The notes beneath the pieces are model-generated. The model saw nothing but the letters and a program-made list of their open reading frames with translations. It searched no databases and was not told where the DNA came from. Below are positions 16,785 through 24,636 of a stretch of 51,808 nt of DNA, piece by piece. The position numbers and the translations under genes are program-made. Origin of the DNA: Vagococcus silagei (lineage in GTDB: Bacteria > Bacillota > Bacilli > Lactobacillales > Vagococcaceae); NCBI RefSeq assembly GCF_004795745.1, contig NZ_SDGV01000012.1, forward strand, positions 1-51,808, given 5' to 3'. Position 1 is the stretch's first letter. The number at the start of each line of letters is the position of its first letter.

Positions 16785-17177
16785 CTACCTTGCCACAATA
16801 GAATTAATACACAAAAGATATCCTGCAAAATCACCTAATCTCTTTCTACTTTCATTACCTGAAATTAGTTTTTCATGCCAAGAAACATCTTTCCCAACTT
16901 TTTGCATGTATCTAGAAAGAGGAGCTAAATTAGACATATAGGCATTATGTAGACTAGTTCTCGTTGAATCAATCACTTCTTTTTCCTCTTTAGATAGATA
17001 TAACCATCTATTTCTTATCTCAACATATTTCACAGCAGACTTTATAAGACTTGAGTATAGCTCAATTGATGTCTCATCATTTAAATCTATTCCTTTTGAC
17101 AAATCATTATAAATTTCTATCGCTTCCTCAAATGACATTGAATCTGTCTTTGATAGGTACTCCTCATGATTAAACAT
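16785..17177 (-). CDS. Hypothetical helical protein
   Basis: 130 residues, not recognised. It is mostly helical with many charged residues (FEEAIEIYNDLSKGIDL, KYVEIRNRWLYLSKEEKEVID), no membrane segment and no signal. AAAGGAGA lies 9 nt before the ATG at 17177. It faces the Cro/CI-type gene across a shared terminator and points away from the coupling-protein operon, so it is transcribed on its own. It could be an immunity, entry-exclusion or regulatory factor; nothing in the sequence decides. Confidence 0.65.
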   Translation of the reverse strand: MFNHEEYLSKTDSMSFEEAIEIYNDLSKGIDLNDETSIELYSSLIKSAVKYVEIRNRWLYLSKEEKEVIDSTRTSLHNAYMSNLAPLSRYMQKVGKDVSWHEKLISGNESRKRLGDFAGYLLCINSIVAR

Positions 17178-17519
17178 AAATTTATTCTCCTTTAAATTCA
17201 AACAAATTTTTCTAACAAAAAAGAACACAAAAATTAAATAGTTTGTGCCCTTCTCGCTTTATATGAAAACGTTTTCTCGTAAAAACAAAACCGTTGCCGT
17301 TGCATACGCAACGCCAACCTTCGGGTTTGTTACCCCGTACCCCACTTTAATTACGAATAATTTTTTTATTTTTTATTATTCACAAATAACAAATCTCTCT
17401 AAGTGCATTTTAAACAAAAAGTTCAATCTTGTCAAGAACTTTTTTAGAGAGATTGGGAAAGGAGATAAATAGCCAAATGAACAAAAAAAATACAATAAAA
17501 CTAACTAGGAGAAATGAAC
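17178..17519. other. GC-rich hairpin island, candidate oriT or single-strand origin
   Basis: 340 nt without a convincing gene. Within it, 17265-17340 is much richer in G and C than the element around it: palindrome GAAAACGTTTTC at 17265-17276, stem CGTTGC/GCAACG with ATAC loop at 17298-17313, tetraloop hairpin AACC-TTCG-GGTT at 17316-17327, then ACCCCGTACCCC at 17332-17343. Such nested small hairpins ahead of coupling and relaxase genes resemble transfer or single-strand replication origins. AGGAGAA at 17507 serves the next gene. Confidence 0.5.
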
Positions 17520-17834
17520 ATGAGAAAAAAATACAAAAAATCAGGATACTCAACAAAATTAGCTGAGGAATATATTGAAAAAAGTAACGCTATTCATAGC
17601 ATTAGCACGGAATTAGAAGAACAATACAAATACGAAGACAATAAACGAACAGATGAAATCTCAGGATATAAAGCATGGTTTAGCCAAAAAGACCTTCCAC
17701 CATTTGCTGTCAAATTTGAAAAAAAAATTGATTTACCTGAGTATTTATCAATTGTGACTATCGAAAATCTTCAAGCTATTGAAGTAAACTATAATGTCTA
17801 CTTCAAAGCCGATGATATCAAGGTGATTAAATGA
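17520..17834 (+). CDS. Hypothetical protein heading the mobilization operon
   Basis: 104 residues, not recognised. Charged helical N-terminal half (KLAEEYIEKSNAIHSISTEL), beta-like C-terminal half (AVKFEKKIDLPEYLSIVTIEN). The ATG at 17520 has AGGAGAA 6 nt upstream; an ATG at 17514 is too close to that site. Its stop overlaps the start of the coupling ATPase (ATGA), implying translational coupling and a shared role in mobilization, perhaps as an accessory protein of the relaxosome. Confidence 0.7.
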   Translation: MRKKYKKSGYSTKLAEEYIEKSNAIHSISTELEEQYKYEDNKRTDEISGYKAWFSQKDLPPFAVKFEKKIDLPEYLSIVTIENLQAIEVNYNVYFKADDIKVIK

Positions 17835-18910
17835 TGACCAAAAAAGAGCTAGAAAAATACATATTACAAAGTCTTAATATGGCTCTGGGGTCAATCATGC
17901 AAGGTGAAACTAGTTATACAAATAGTTTCACCTGTGAAGTGACGGAAGAAGGATTAATCTTTCTTCCTCGGCTTCCAGCTGGATACATTATTGACGATAA
18001 CCTATATCAAAAAATTTTTTTAATCGTCAATGCTTCATTGTATCCACGATTCACTTTATTAAAGCAAAGTTCAGCTTATTTTATCCCTATAAAATCTAAA
18101 GATATACACACGGAAAGAGCTTTATTCTTTCCGTGGAAATTGGGGATTTCTGAGAGATTAGTTATTCCTGATTTAGGGAAATTCAGTGCTACTCATAAGG
18201 GGAAAATTCCTCTTATGAAAAATCTTGAGATAGATTACAACAAAGTCACTTCTATTGCTATAGCAGGAAATAGTGGCTCTGGTAAATCATATGCTTTAAC
18301 TTACTTTTTAACTATGTTGAAACAAATCTCAGACTTAATCATAGTCGATCCTAAATTTGACACACCAAGTAGATGGGCGAAAGTTAACAATATTGATGTA
18401 ATTCATCCTCAGAAAAATCGTTCTAAATCAGATTTTGTATCTGAAGTTAATGAAAATTTGAGTCAAATATTAAATCTTATTTATCAAAGGCAAGAAGAAC
18501 TCTATAATGATTCAAAAAAAATATTTAAGCACCAAACTATTGTTATAGATGAAGTTCTTGCCTTGACTGAGGGGATTAATAAAAATATAAAAGACTCATT
18601 TTTTTCATTACTATCACAGATAGCATTACTTGGAAGAGCAACTAAAGTTCATCTTCTGTTGGTTAGCCAAAGGTTCGACCACAATACTATTCCAGTATCG
18701 GTCAGAGAACAGATGAACGTTTTAATTCAAGTTGGAAATATAAATAAAAAAACAACACAATTTTTGTTTCCAGATCTTGACCCTGAAGGAATTGTAATTC
18801 CATCTGGAAAAGGAACAGGGCTAATCCAAATTATTGATAATGAGCAACCTTATCAAGTACTACCGTTGCTTTGCCCAACTTATTACTATGAAAGAGGTGT
18901 TTTAGTATGA
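17831..18910 (+). CDS. FtsK/SpoIIIE-type coupling ATPase of element 2
   Basis: 359 residues. Walker A GNSGSGKS at 146-153, Walker B TIVIDEVLAL at 236-245, then LLLVSQRFD, as in HerA/FtsK-type coupling proteins. The first 130 residues form a soluble domain and no membrane segment is present, unlike one-piece TcpA proteins. The missing anchor is probably supplied by the next gene, whose start overlaps the stop of this one by 4 nt. It should link the Rep/relaxase-DNA complex to a helper type IV secretion system. Confidence 0.85.
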   Translation: MMTKKELEKYILQSLNMALGSIMQGETSYTNSFTCEVTEEGLIFLPRLPAGYIIDDNLYQKIFLIVNASLYPRFTLLKQSSAYFIPIKSKDIHTERALFFPWKLGISERLVIPDLGKFSATHKGKIPLMKNLEIDYNKVTSIAIAGNSGSGKSYALTYFLTMLKQISDLIIVDPKFDTPSRWAKVNNIDVIHPQKNRSKSDFVSEVNENLSQILNLIYQRQEELYNDSKKIFKHQTIVIDEVLALTEGINKNIKDSFFSLLSQIALLGRATKVHLLLVSQRFDHNTIPVSVREQMNVLIQVGNINKKTTQFLFPDLDPEGIVIPSGKGTGLIQIIDNEQPYQVLPLLCPTYYYERGVLV

Positions 18911-19500
18911 CAAAAACACATTTTATAAAGACGTTTAATACCCCATTAATAGCATTAGGAACAACCTTATGTACAACTACACTCTTTAATATAGCAAAAC
19001 GATTTGTTGTAGAAATTTCAAGTAGTGATAACTTAATGTCGCAACTACCTTTCTCATTAATATTTGATTTATCTATGAAAGTTGCCGGCATATCTCTGTT
19101 TACATCATTAATAGCTATAATGATAGCAGTCATTGTTGTTATTTGCGAACTAGCTGACAGAAAATGGAACGATTCTTTAGATAACCTATACCCATCAATA
19201 ATTGAAACTATAAAAACTAGAAAGTACTTATATCAACGAGTTCTTTTTGGGCAGAATCGCACTATAAATCAAAAGCTATTTAATAAATCATTAAAGTATC
19301 TTTATGTGGATATTAGAAATGATAGGTATATTCTATTTATGAAGTACCCTTCAACTGACCAAGCTAACGAATTATTGGAACAGAAGATTGAGTCCTTAAC
19401 AAAACATATAAAAACCAAAAATACTAATTTATTTTCTTTCTCCGAAGCGTCTTATGAAAAAGATGGCGTTTGGTTAATTGGAAGTAGAAAAAATAGTTAA
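18907..19500 (+). CDS. Membrane partner of the coupling ATPase
   Basis: 197 residues. Two hydrophobic segments (about 11-28 and 58-84), then a soluble part containing a strand-helix unit (YILFMKYPSTDQANELLEQKIESLTKHI) that resembles in layout the domain following the membrane anchor in element 1 and in TcpA-like proteins. Overlap with the ATPase stop (ATGA) makes one translation unit. I read it as the anchor half of a two-piece coupling protein, here encoded after the ATPase rather than before it. The assignment rests on layout, not on clear homology. Confidence 0.65.
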   Translation: MTKTHFIKTFNTPLIALGTTLCTTTLFNIAKRFVVEISSSDNLMSQLPFSLIFDLSMKVAGISLFTSLIAIMIAVIVVICELADRKWNDSLDNLYPSIIETIKTRKYLYQRVLFGQNRTINQKLFNKSLKYLYVDIRNDRYILFMKYPSTDQANELLEQKIESLTKHIKTKNTNLFSFSEASYEKDGVWLIGSRKNS

Positions 19501-19812
19501 TAGTTTATTGTCGCTTTTTTATCACAACGTGATAAAAAAAAGCGACAATTCTATCTCATCTTAGAAAACAACTTGTTCAAACAAATTCGGCAATTAACTA
19601 AGTTGAATTAACGAAGTCTATTCTACTTAGTTAGTTGTCTTTCATTTGATTTATCAATCAAATGAGTAATTTTTTAACTCTAACTATTCTCTACGGGTGT
19701 ATCCGACAGGGCTTGTCAACATGTCGGATACTTAAAAACCAATAAAACCGATATTTATAAAGCTACTTCAACAATAAGCTACACAGAATAATTAAAAGAA
19801 TGGATTTTAACT
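19501..19812 (+). other. Multi-hairpin candidate replication/transfer origin of element 2
   Basis: 312 nt without a gene, directly ahead of the Rep/relaxase. Stems: 19507-19525 with 19529-19549 (19 pairs with a small bulge, could also terminate the upstream operon), 19591-19602 with 19626-19637 (one mismatch), 19642-19651 with 19656-19665 (perfect TCATTTGATT/AATCAAATGA), and 19699-19708 with 19722-19731 (GTATCCGACA/TGTCGGATAC). Rolling-circle initiators bind and nick in hairpins of this kind next to their own gene. The last stem, nearest the gene, is the best nick-site candidate. Confidence 0.55.
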
Positions 19813-21117
19813 ATGACTAATTATAAGAAATTATCCACTTTAACTTGTGTAATGGTTGTACAACAGTTAGAACCTGAACACTGGCAAGGTTGGAACAGTA
19901 AAATCATTGATGATGCTCGCAATAATTCAATCGAACCCTTAATAAAAGAAATCATCAAAAAAATTGAAGAAGAAGATTGCATCGTCTCAGAAGCCTATGG
20001 TATTAAGCATGATAAAGATGAAATAAGCGTTTGGGATACTCAAACAAAAACATATATTTCAAATACTAAAACAACACATATACATCTATTAATCAAATTT
20101 GAAAAAGGAGCTACATTAGAAAATTTAGCTAGTTACATAGGTTTAGAATCTCAATACTTAGAAAAAGCTAAATCTGGACGATATGGCTATGATAACTTAC
20201 TCGCTTATCTTATCCATGCGAAAGACAGAGATAAGTATCCTTACTCCCCTGAAGAAGTAATAACCGTTCGAGGAGAAAACTACCTCACTATCTATAATCA
20301 AAAAAAAGAGTCATGGACTAAAGGACGTGCAACTAAAGAAGCTTCCGAAGCTAATTTAAGTGTAGATTACTTAATATCTGAAATTCTTGAGGGAAATATT
20401 TCTAAAAACGAAATCCTTCTTACTGATGATTACTATAAAACATATGCTCTTAATCAAAGAAAAATAGATGATGCTTTTTCTGTTTATACTGAAAAAAAAG
20501 GACTTAAAACAATTAATGCTCTGGAGAATGGGGAATTTAAAAAAACTATTCTTTTTATAACTGGTGATAGTGGAGCTGGAAAAACAGTCTTTTCAAAATT
20601 ACTAATATCAAAAATTAAGCAATTGGCAAAAGAAAAAAATGAACGATGGGAACATTGTATGACTGCTTCAACTAACCCTTTTGATGAATACAATGGGCAA
20701 GAGATTCTTTTTATGGACGATGTCCGAGGAGATAGTTTGACTGCATCGGATTGGTTGAAATTACTTGATCCATATACCGTTAGTCCAATTTCTGCTCGTT
20801 ATCGAAATAAAGTTGGATCAGCAAAAATTATTATTATTTCAAGCATTAAGGATTCTAACAGTTTTTTCTATGATTCAAAAAATAATGTAAATGAAGATAT
20901 AAATCAATTTATTAGAAGGTTAGACATATTAGTAAATATTAATGATGTTTATCACCTGTCCTTCCCTGTAAAAGAGAAAAAAACAACTCAACCTTTTTCT
21001 GATTCAGTTGAAAAAGAAAAATATATCTATACATTTTCAAATGAATTAATGATTGATAAGAATAATGCTGTGAGAACAATACTTGAAACATTTATTAATA
21101 ATATGAAATGGAGGTAA
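19813..21117 (+). CDS. HUH endonuclease plus SF3 helicase Rep protein, probable relaxase
   Basis: 434 residues. The N-terminal nuclease has the metal-binding HUH motif HIHLLIKF at about 89-96 and a tyrosine-bearing YDNLLAYLIHA at about 126-136 (Rep_2, PF01719 type). The C-terminal half is a superfamily 3 helicase (PF00910 type) with Walker A GDSGAGKT at 252-259 and Walker B EILFMDD at 298-304, then the motif C-like AKIIIISS. This two-domain plan is that of bacterial plasmid Reps related to CRESS-DNA virus Reps, and is known as an unconventional relaxase in streptococcal mobilizable elements. It should nick one strand at the nearby hairpins and unwind DNA for transfer and perhaps for replication. 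Intact. Confidence 0.88.
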   Translation: MTNYKKLSTLTCVMVVQQLEPEHWQGWNSKIIDDARNNSIEPLIKEIIKKIEEEDCIVSEAYGIKHDKDEISVWDTQTKTYISNTKTTHIHLLIKFEKGATLENLASYIGLESQYLEKAKSGRYGYDNLLAYLIHAKDRDKYPYSPEEVITVRGENYLTIYNQKKESWTKGRATKEASEANLSVDYLISEILEGNISKNEILLTDDYYKTYALNQRKIDDAFSVYTEKKGLKTINALENGEFKKTILFITGDSGAGKTVFSKLLISKIKQLAKEKNERWEHCMTASTNPFDEYNGQEILFMDDVRGDSLTASDWLKLLDPYTVSPISARYRNKVGSAKIIIISSIKDSNSFFYDSKNNVNEDINQFIRRLDILVNINDVYHLSFPVKEKKTTQPFSDSVEKEKYIYTFSNELMIDKNNAVRTILETFINNMKWR

Positions 21118-21122
21118 AAAAT

Positions 21123-21389
21123 ATGAACGTCATATTACTAGATGAACAAGTGAAAGAAATTCAACAGCTAATATCTAATTTAATAGAGCAAGAAATAAAG
21201 TTTCATCTCACCAATCTAAATTTATCTAGTCCCTACCTAAATAAAAAACAAACTTGTGAGTACCTAAATATTTCTAATAACACTCTAGATAATTGGATAA
21301 CTAAAGGTTTACCAACTATAAGAATTGGAAAAACAATTAGATTTGATAAAAATGAAATTCATAAATGGATAAATGGGCTAGAAAAATAA
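21123..21389 (+). CDS. Excisionase-like helix-turn-helix protein
   Basis: 88 residues. A helical N-terminal part, then a MerR/Xis-type winged helix (YLNKKQTCEYLNISNNTLDNWITKGLPTIRIGKTIRFDKNEIHKWI). GGAGG lies 8 nt before the ATG at 21123; the gene starts 5 nt after the Rep stop and precedes the integrase. By analogy with Xis proteins it should bend DNA at the element ends and steer the integrase to excision. The extra helical N-terminus of about 40 residues is unusual for such a small protein and might serve in oligomerisation. Confidence 0.82.
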   Translation: MNVILLDEQVKEIQQLISNLIEQEIKFHLTNLNLSSPYLNKKQTCEYLNISNNTLDNWITKGLPTIRIGKTIRFDKNEIHKWINGLEK

Positions 21390-21453
21390 TCATAATTGAT
21401 TTATGATTTTACTATGATAATTTTCTAGCTCAAACTAAAAGGAGAAATTTATC

Positions 21454-22674
21454 ATGGCAATAACAAAAACAGAAAATGGAACATATAGACTTAGAATGTA
21501 TATCCCTGAAGAAGTAAAATCATCTTTAGGGATTTCCTCTAAGGTAGTTGAAAAAAGATTCAAAAAAAGAAGTGATGCCAGAAAATTTGAAATAGAGTTA
21601 TTAACTAAAATTTCAAATATATTTGATGGAGGTATAGACATACCTTTAGAGAGTGACGGTAACATTCTTTTTTCAGATTTTTATACAAACATATGGTGGG
21701 AAGCATACAAATCAGGACAAACAACTTCTACTGCTAAGCCACCAACCATTGTCACTATTGAAAATACTGAAATTATATTTAGAAAGCATATTTTACCACT
21801 CTTAGGTAATTATTCAATTGATTTTCTAAATAATAATAAACAAGTTATTCTCAATTTAATGACTCAAAAATCTAGAGAATATGCTAATTTCAAAACAATA
21901 AAAAGTTATGTTATTTCAATTTTTGATTGGGCAGAAGAACTGGATTATATTGAATATAATCGAATTGCAAAAACGATTAGAAGAATAAAAGCTATTAAGA
22001 AAATTCAACTACAAGAAGAAAAAAATGATTCTGATCTATACTTATCAAAAGAAGAATTACAAGCATGGTTTTCAGCATTTCAACAAGACTTAGAACAAGA
22101 CAAACTGTCTTTAAAAGACTACGTTTTATTCTTTACTACATTCTTTCTTGGAAACAGAAAATCAGAATCTTATGCTCTACAATGGAAGCATATCAACTTA
22201 GAAAATAAAGAAATTAGTTTAGTACAAGCTTTAGACAGAAAAAAAGGTGTGAAAAATACTAAAGGAAATAAAAAAACTATTTTCTCAATACCTGCTGAGC
22301 TAACAGCTTTACTCCACTCTTGGAAAATTCAACAAAAACAAGAATTGGCTAAATTTAATATTCTTCAAGTTGATGAACAGTATGTATTTACTTATATTGA
22401 TTCTAAAGGCAATGTAAATAGTCGCTTACACGCTGATTACTTAAATAATAAAATGAAAACAGTTAAACGTAGACACCCTGAACTTACACACGCTACACCA
22501 CACAAATTACGCCATACAGGAGCAACTTTAGCTCGCTTGAGTGGTGTATCTATAGAAACTATCTCTGAGGCTCTAACACATAGTGATACAAATACAACAA
22601 AATACTATGTTAATACGTCAAATATAGTTCCTATGGCTGTCGGGGAAATCGCTTATCGAAATTTGAAAAATTGA
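21454..22674 (+). CDS. int: Tyrosine recombinase, integrase of element 2
   Basis: 406 residues. N-terminal arm-binding domain (GTYRLRMYIPEEVK), a helical core-binding domain to about residue 190, and a catalytic domain with Arg in LGNRKSESYALQW, His-x-x-Arg in HKLRHTGATLARL, and the closing THSDTNTTKYYVN, whose tyrosine is the nucleophile. The usual Gly-His-Ser is Thr-His-Ser here. AAAGGAGA precedes the ATG. The gene ends 109 nt from the rpsI core, and its TGGTGTGAA arm sites begin 2 nt after the stop codon. It should insert element 2 into the 3' end of rpsI. Confidence 0.93.
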   Translation: MAITKTENGTYRLRMYIPEEVKSSLGISSKVVEKRFKKRSDARKFEIELLTKISNIFDGGIDIPLESDGNILFSDFYTNIWWEAYKSGQTTSTAKPPTIVTIENTEIIFRKHILPLLGNYSIDFLNNNKQVILNLMTQKSREYANFKTIKSYVISIFDWAEELDYIEYNRIAKTIRRIKAIKKIQLQEEKNDSDLYLSKEELQAWFSAFQQDLEQDKLSLKDYVLFFTTFFLGNRKSESYALQWKHINLENKEISLVQALDRKKGVKNTKGNKKTIFSIPAELTALLHSWKIQQKQELAKFNILQVDEQYVFTYIDSKGNVNSRLHADYLNNKMKTVKRRHPELTHATPHKLRHTGATLARLSGVSIETISEALTHSDTNTTKYYVNTSNIVPMAVGEIAYRNLKN

Positions 22675-22675
22675 A

Positions 22676-22747
22676 TGGTGTGAAAATGGTGTGAATTTTG
22701 GTGTGAACTTTTTAAAAAAGCGTAAAAAAAACACCCTTTGGTGTGAA
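22676..22747 (+). repeat. Four TGGTGTGAA direct repeats, right arm sites of integrase 2
   Basis: TGGTGTGAA occurs at 22676, 22687, 22699 and 22739. The first three are spaced 11 and 12 nt, about one helical turn. Two more copies lie in inverted orientation at the element's left end. Arm-type integrase sites show exactly this arrangement. The fourth copy lies inside the terminator stem for rpsI. Confidence 0.7.
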
Positions 22748-22760
22748 CCAAAAGGTGTTT
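22724..22760 (-). terminator. Terminator downstream of rpsI, supplied by element 2
   Basis: 22729-22741 pairs with 22748-22760 (13 bp, one C-A mismatch, loop TGTGAA). On the minus strand it is followed by eight T, a good intrinsic terminator for the rplM-rpsI transcript. It lies inside element 2, so the element brings its own stop for the operon it inserts behind. Confidence 0.85.
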
Positions 22761-22783
22761 GAAACGTTGATATATAAGTAATA

Positions 22784-22833
22784 TTAACGTTTTGAGAATT
22801 GTGATGCTTTACGAGCTTTTTTAAGACCTGGTT
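22784..22833. repeat. Attachment core at the rpsI 3' end (right end of element 2)
   Basis: Second copy of the 50-bp core, coinciding with the last 16 codons of rpsI plus stop. Just outside, AACGTTGATAT (22763-22773) and ATATTAACGTT (22781-22791) form an 11-bp inverted pair around a 7-nt spacer, the layout of a tyrosine recombinase core site, though the spacer itself is not part of the duplicated sequence. Confidence 0.9.
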
Positions 22834-23176
22834 TTTTACGTTCAACCATACGAGCGTCACGTGTTAACAAGCCAGCACGTTTAAGAACTGGACGGAAGTC
22901 TGGGTCTACTGTTAGTAACGCGCGAGCGATACCGTGACGAGTTGCGCCAGATTGTCCTGCGTATCCACCACCGTTAACGTTAACTAATACATCATAAGAT
23001 CCTTTAGTTTCAGTTGCTACTAGTGGTTGCATGATTACTTCACGTAAGTCAGCATGTGGAATATATTCTTCAATATCTTTGTTGTTCATAACTACTTTAC
23101 CTGTACCTGGTACTAAGCGTACACGTGCTACAGATTTTTTACGACGGCCTGTGCCGATATATTGTACTTTAGCCAA
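22784..23176 (-). CDS. rpsI: Ribosomal protein S9
   Basis: 130 residues, full length. [21 protein letters not shown] opens the fold and the basic tail [12 protein letters not shown], known in S9 to reach the anticodon loop of P-site tRNA, is present. The last 16 codons are the attachment site of both mobile elements; the sequence to the left of the stop is element DNA, but the tail is unaltered because the element carries the same sequence. GGAGGGAATTTC precedes the start. Second gene of the rplM-rpsI operon. Confidence 0.98.
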   Translation of the reverse strand: MAKVQYIGTGRRKKSVARVRLVPGTGKVVMNNKDIEEYIPHADLREVIMQPLVATETKGSYDVLVNVNGGGYAGQSGATRHGIARALLTVDPDFRPVLKRAGLLTRDARMVERKKPGLKKARKASQFSKR

Positions 23177-23189
23177 TGAAATTCCCTCC

Positions 23190-23633
23190 TTAAATTAGGT
23201 TAGTAATGTCTAATACTTCTGGTTTTTGTGCTTGTTGTTCATGTTCGCTTCCACCATAAACGAATAATTTAGAACCTTGTTTACGTCCTAAAGTATTTTT
23301 TGGTAACATACCTTTGATAGAAGTTTCGATTAAACGACGAGAATTTTTAGCACGTAATTCACCAGCAGTGACAGATTTTAATCCACCTGGGTGTTGGCTA
23401 TGACGATAATAAACTTTATCAGTCGCTTTGTGTCCTGTTAATTTAATCTTGTCTGCATTAATTACAATTACATAATCACCAGTATCTACATGTGGTGTAA
23501 ATGTTGGTTTATTTTTTCCGCGTAAGATTGACGCTACGACAGTAGATAGACGACCTAAAGGAACATCTGTTGCATCTACTACATACCATTTACGCTCTAC
23601 TTCGCCTGGTTTGGCCATATATGTTGTACGCAT
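23190..23633 (-). CDS. rplM: Ribosomal protein L13
   Basis: 147 residues. Typical L13 sequence ([51 protein letters not shown]). It binds 23S rRNA early in 50S assembly. ATG at 23633 follows ATTGGAGGAAAG; the frame stays open to 23750, but that part is the leader RNA. It heads an operon with rpsI and has its own promoter and a leader hairpin that fits the L13 leader family. Confidence 0.98.
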   Translation of the reverse strand: MRTTYMAKPGEVERKWYVVDATDVPLGRLSTVVASILRGKNKPTFTPHVDTGDYVIVINADKIKLTGHKATDKVYYRHSQHPGGLKSVTAGELRAKNSRRLIETSIKGMLPKNTLGRKQGSKLFVYGGSEHEQQAQKPEVLDITNLI

Positions 23634-23660
23634 GGGTTTCTTTCCTCCAATTTTCTTCTG

Positions 23661-23710
23661 TTGTTTGACAATACACAATAAGATTCCGGGGCTCATCGTG
23701 GGGCAAACAA
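23661..23710 (-). ncRNA. L13 leader RNA (ribosomal protein autoregulatory leader)
   Basis: On the minus strand TTGTTTG (23704-23710) pairs with CAAACAA (23661-23667), closing a 50-nt structured segment between promoter and ribosome binding site of rplM. Length and place match the Rfam L13 leader of low-GC Gram-positives, thought to mediate feedback by L13. The inner fold was not modelled. Confidence 0.65.
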
Positions 23711-23721
23711 TACCATTTACC

Positions 23722-23750
23722 ATATTAAAGGTAATTCGTTCATCTGTCAA
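23722..23750 (-). promoter_or_regulatory. Promoter of rplM-rpsI
   Basis: TTGACA (23745-23750) and TAATAT (23722-23727) on the minus strand with exactly 17 nt between: a near-consensus sigma-A promoter. Transcription should start near 23715, giving a leader of about 80 nt. Confidence 0.85.
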
Positions 23751-23781
23751 TCGTTTTCCGAAGTTTTTTTCAATCTTTTTT

Positions 23782-24537
23782 CTAATCTAAAGGCTTGTCA
23801 TACTTGACTTCCATCAAATATAAACCTTGCGGATGAGCAGTCGGTCCTGTCATTTTCTTGTCTTGACTCTCTAGGGCGCGTTGTATGGCGTCCTGAGGTA
23901 AACGACCGCCACCAATCTTAAGTAAGGTCCCAACGAGCATACGCACCATTTTATAGAGGAATCCGTTGCCTCTAAAAATAAACAGTAACTCATGATCTGG
24001 TTGTTCTTCAATACGCACTTCATAAACAGTGCGCGTTTTATCCTCAACTGAACTACCTGTTGCACAAAAAATGCTAAAATCATGTGTCCCAACAATATCT
24101 TTTGCTGCTTCACGCATCACATCAAGATCTAAATCGTATTGGTAGTGTGACGTGTACAGACGTTTGAATGGACTTTTTGTTGGACTACGATCGACACGGT
24201 AGTGATACGTCTTCTCTGTCGACATATAGCGCGCGTGGAACATCTCATCAACTTCTTCGACACTGGTAATATTAATATCATGTGGCGTTTGCGTATCGAG
24301 CGCATAACGCAGCTTCTCAGCGTCTCGTGGATGCAGCATGTCAAAATGAATGACTTGACCTACAGCATGAACTCCTGCATCCGTACGTCCTGACGGATGA
24401 ATCGTGACTCTTGTGCCACTGTTTAATTTTTTTAATGTTTTTTCAAGCTCTTCTTGAATCGTTCGTCCATTTTTTTGAATTTGGAACCCCGCATAATTGG
24501 TTCCATCATATTGAATAATCGCTTTAAAACGAGGCAT
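23782..24537 (-). CDS. truA: tRNA pseudouridine synthase A
   Basis: 251 residues. Catalytic aspartate in [14 protein letters not shown] (Asp53), N-terminal [24 protein letters not shown], and the C-terminal [16 protein letters not shown]. It makes pseudouridine at positions 38-40 of the tRNA anticodon arm. It sits between ecfT and rplM as in most Lactobacillales and is probably transcribed with one or both. Full length. Confidence 0.97.
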   Translation of the reverse strand: MPRFKAIIQYDGTNYAGFQIQKNGRTIQEELEKTLKKLNSGTRVTIHPSGRTDAGVHAVGQVIHFDMLHPRDAEKLRYALDTQTPHDINITSVEEVDEMFHARYMSTEKTYHYRVDRSPTKSPFKRLYTSHYQYDLDLDVMREAAKDIVGTHDFSIFCATGSSVEDKTRTVYEVRIEEQPDHELLFIFRGNGFLYKMVRMLVGTLLKIGGGRLPQDAIQRALESQDKKMTGPTAHPQGLYLMEVKYDKPLD

Positions 24538-24636
24538 TCTTTCACTTCCCTTTAAAATAATTAAGCAGTTATAACAGAAGCATTCGGCTGTTTTCTACCC
24601 AAATGCCTTCTATCACAACCTTTACTCGTAATTAAA

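Larger units (their letters stand above)
11675..22783. mobile_element. Element 2: integrative mobilizable element at rpsI 3' end, apparently intact
   Basis: About 11.1 kb between two copies of the 50-bp rpsI core. It contains a restriction-modification pair, an envelope cassette, a Cro/CI-type regulator, a two-gene coupling protein, a HUH plus SF3 helicase Rep/relaxase, an excisionase and a tyrosine integrase adjacent to rpsI. There are no mating-pore genes, so it should depend on a helper conjugative element. Relaxases of the PF01719-PF00910 type and insertion at the 3' end of rpsI are both known from streptococcal mobilizable elements. No disrupted gene was found. Confidence 0.88.

Noticed and set aside
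17245-17472. 75-residue frame in the hairpin island of element 2
   Set aside because: No ribosome binding site, low-complexity composition, and it reads straight through the stem-loops.
22618-22860. Minus-strand open frame crossing the rpsI 3' end
   Set aside because: It overlaps rpsI, the terminator and integrase arm sites in another frame and has no binding site.
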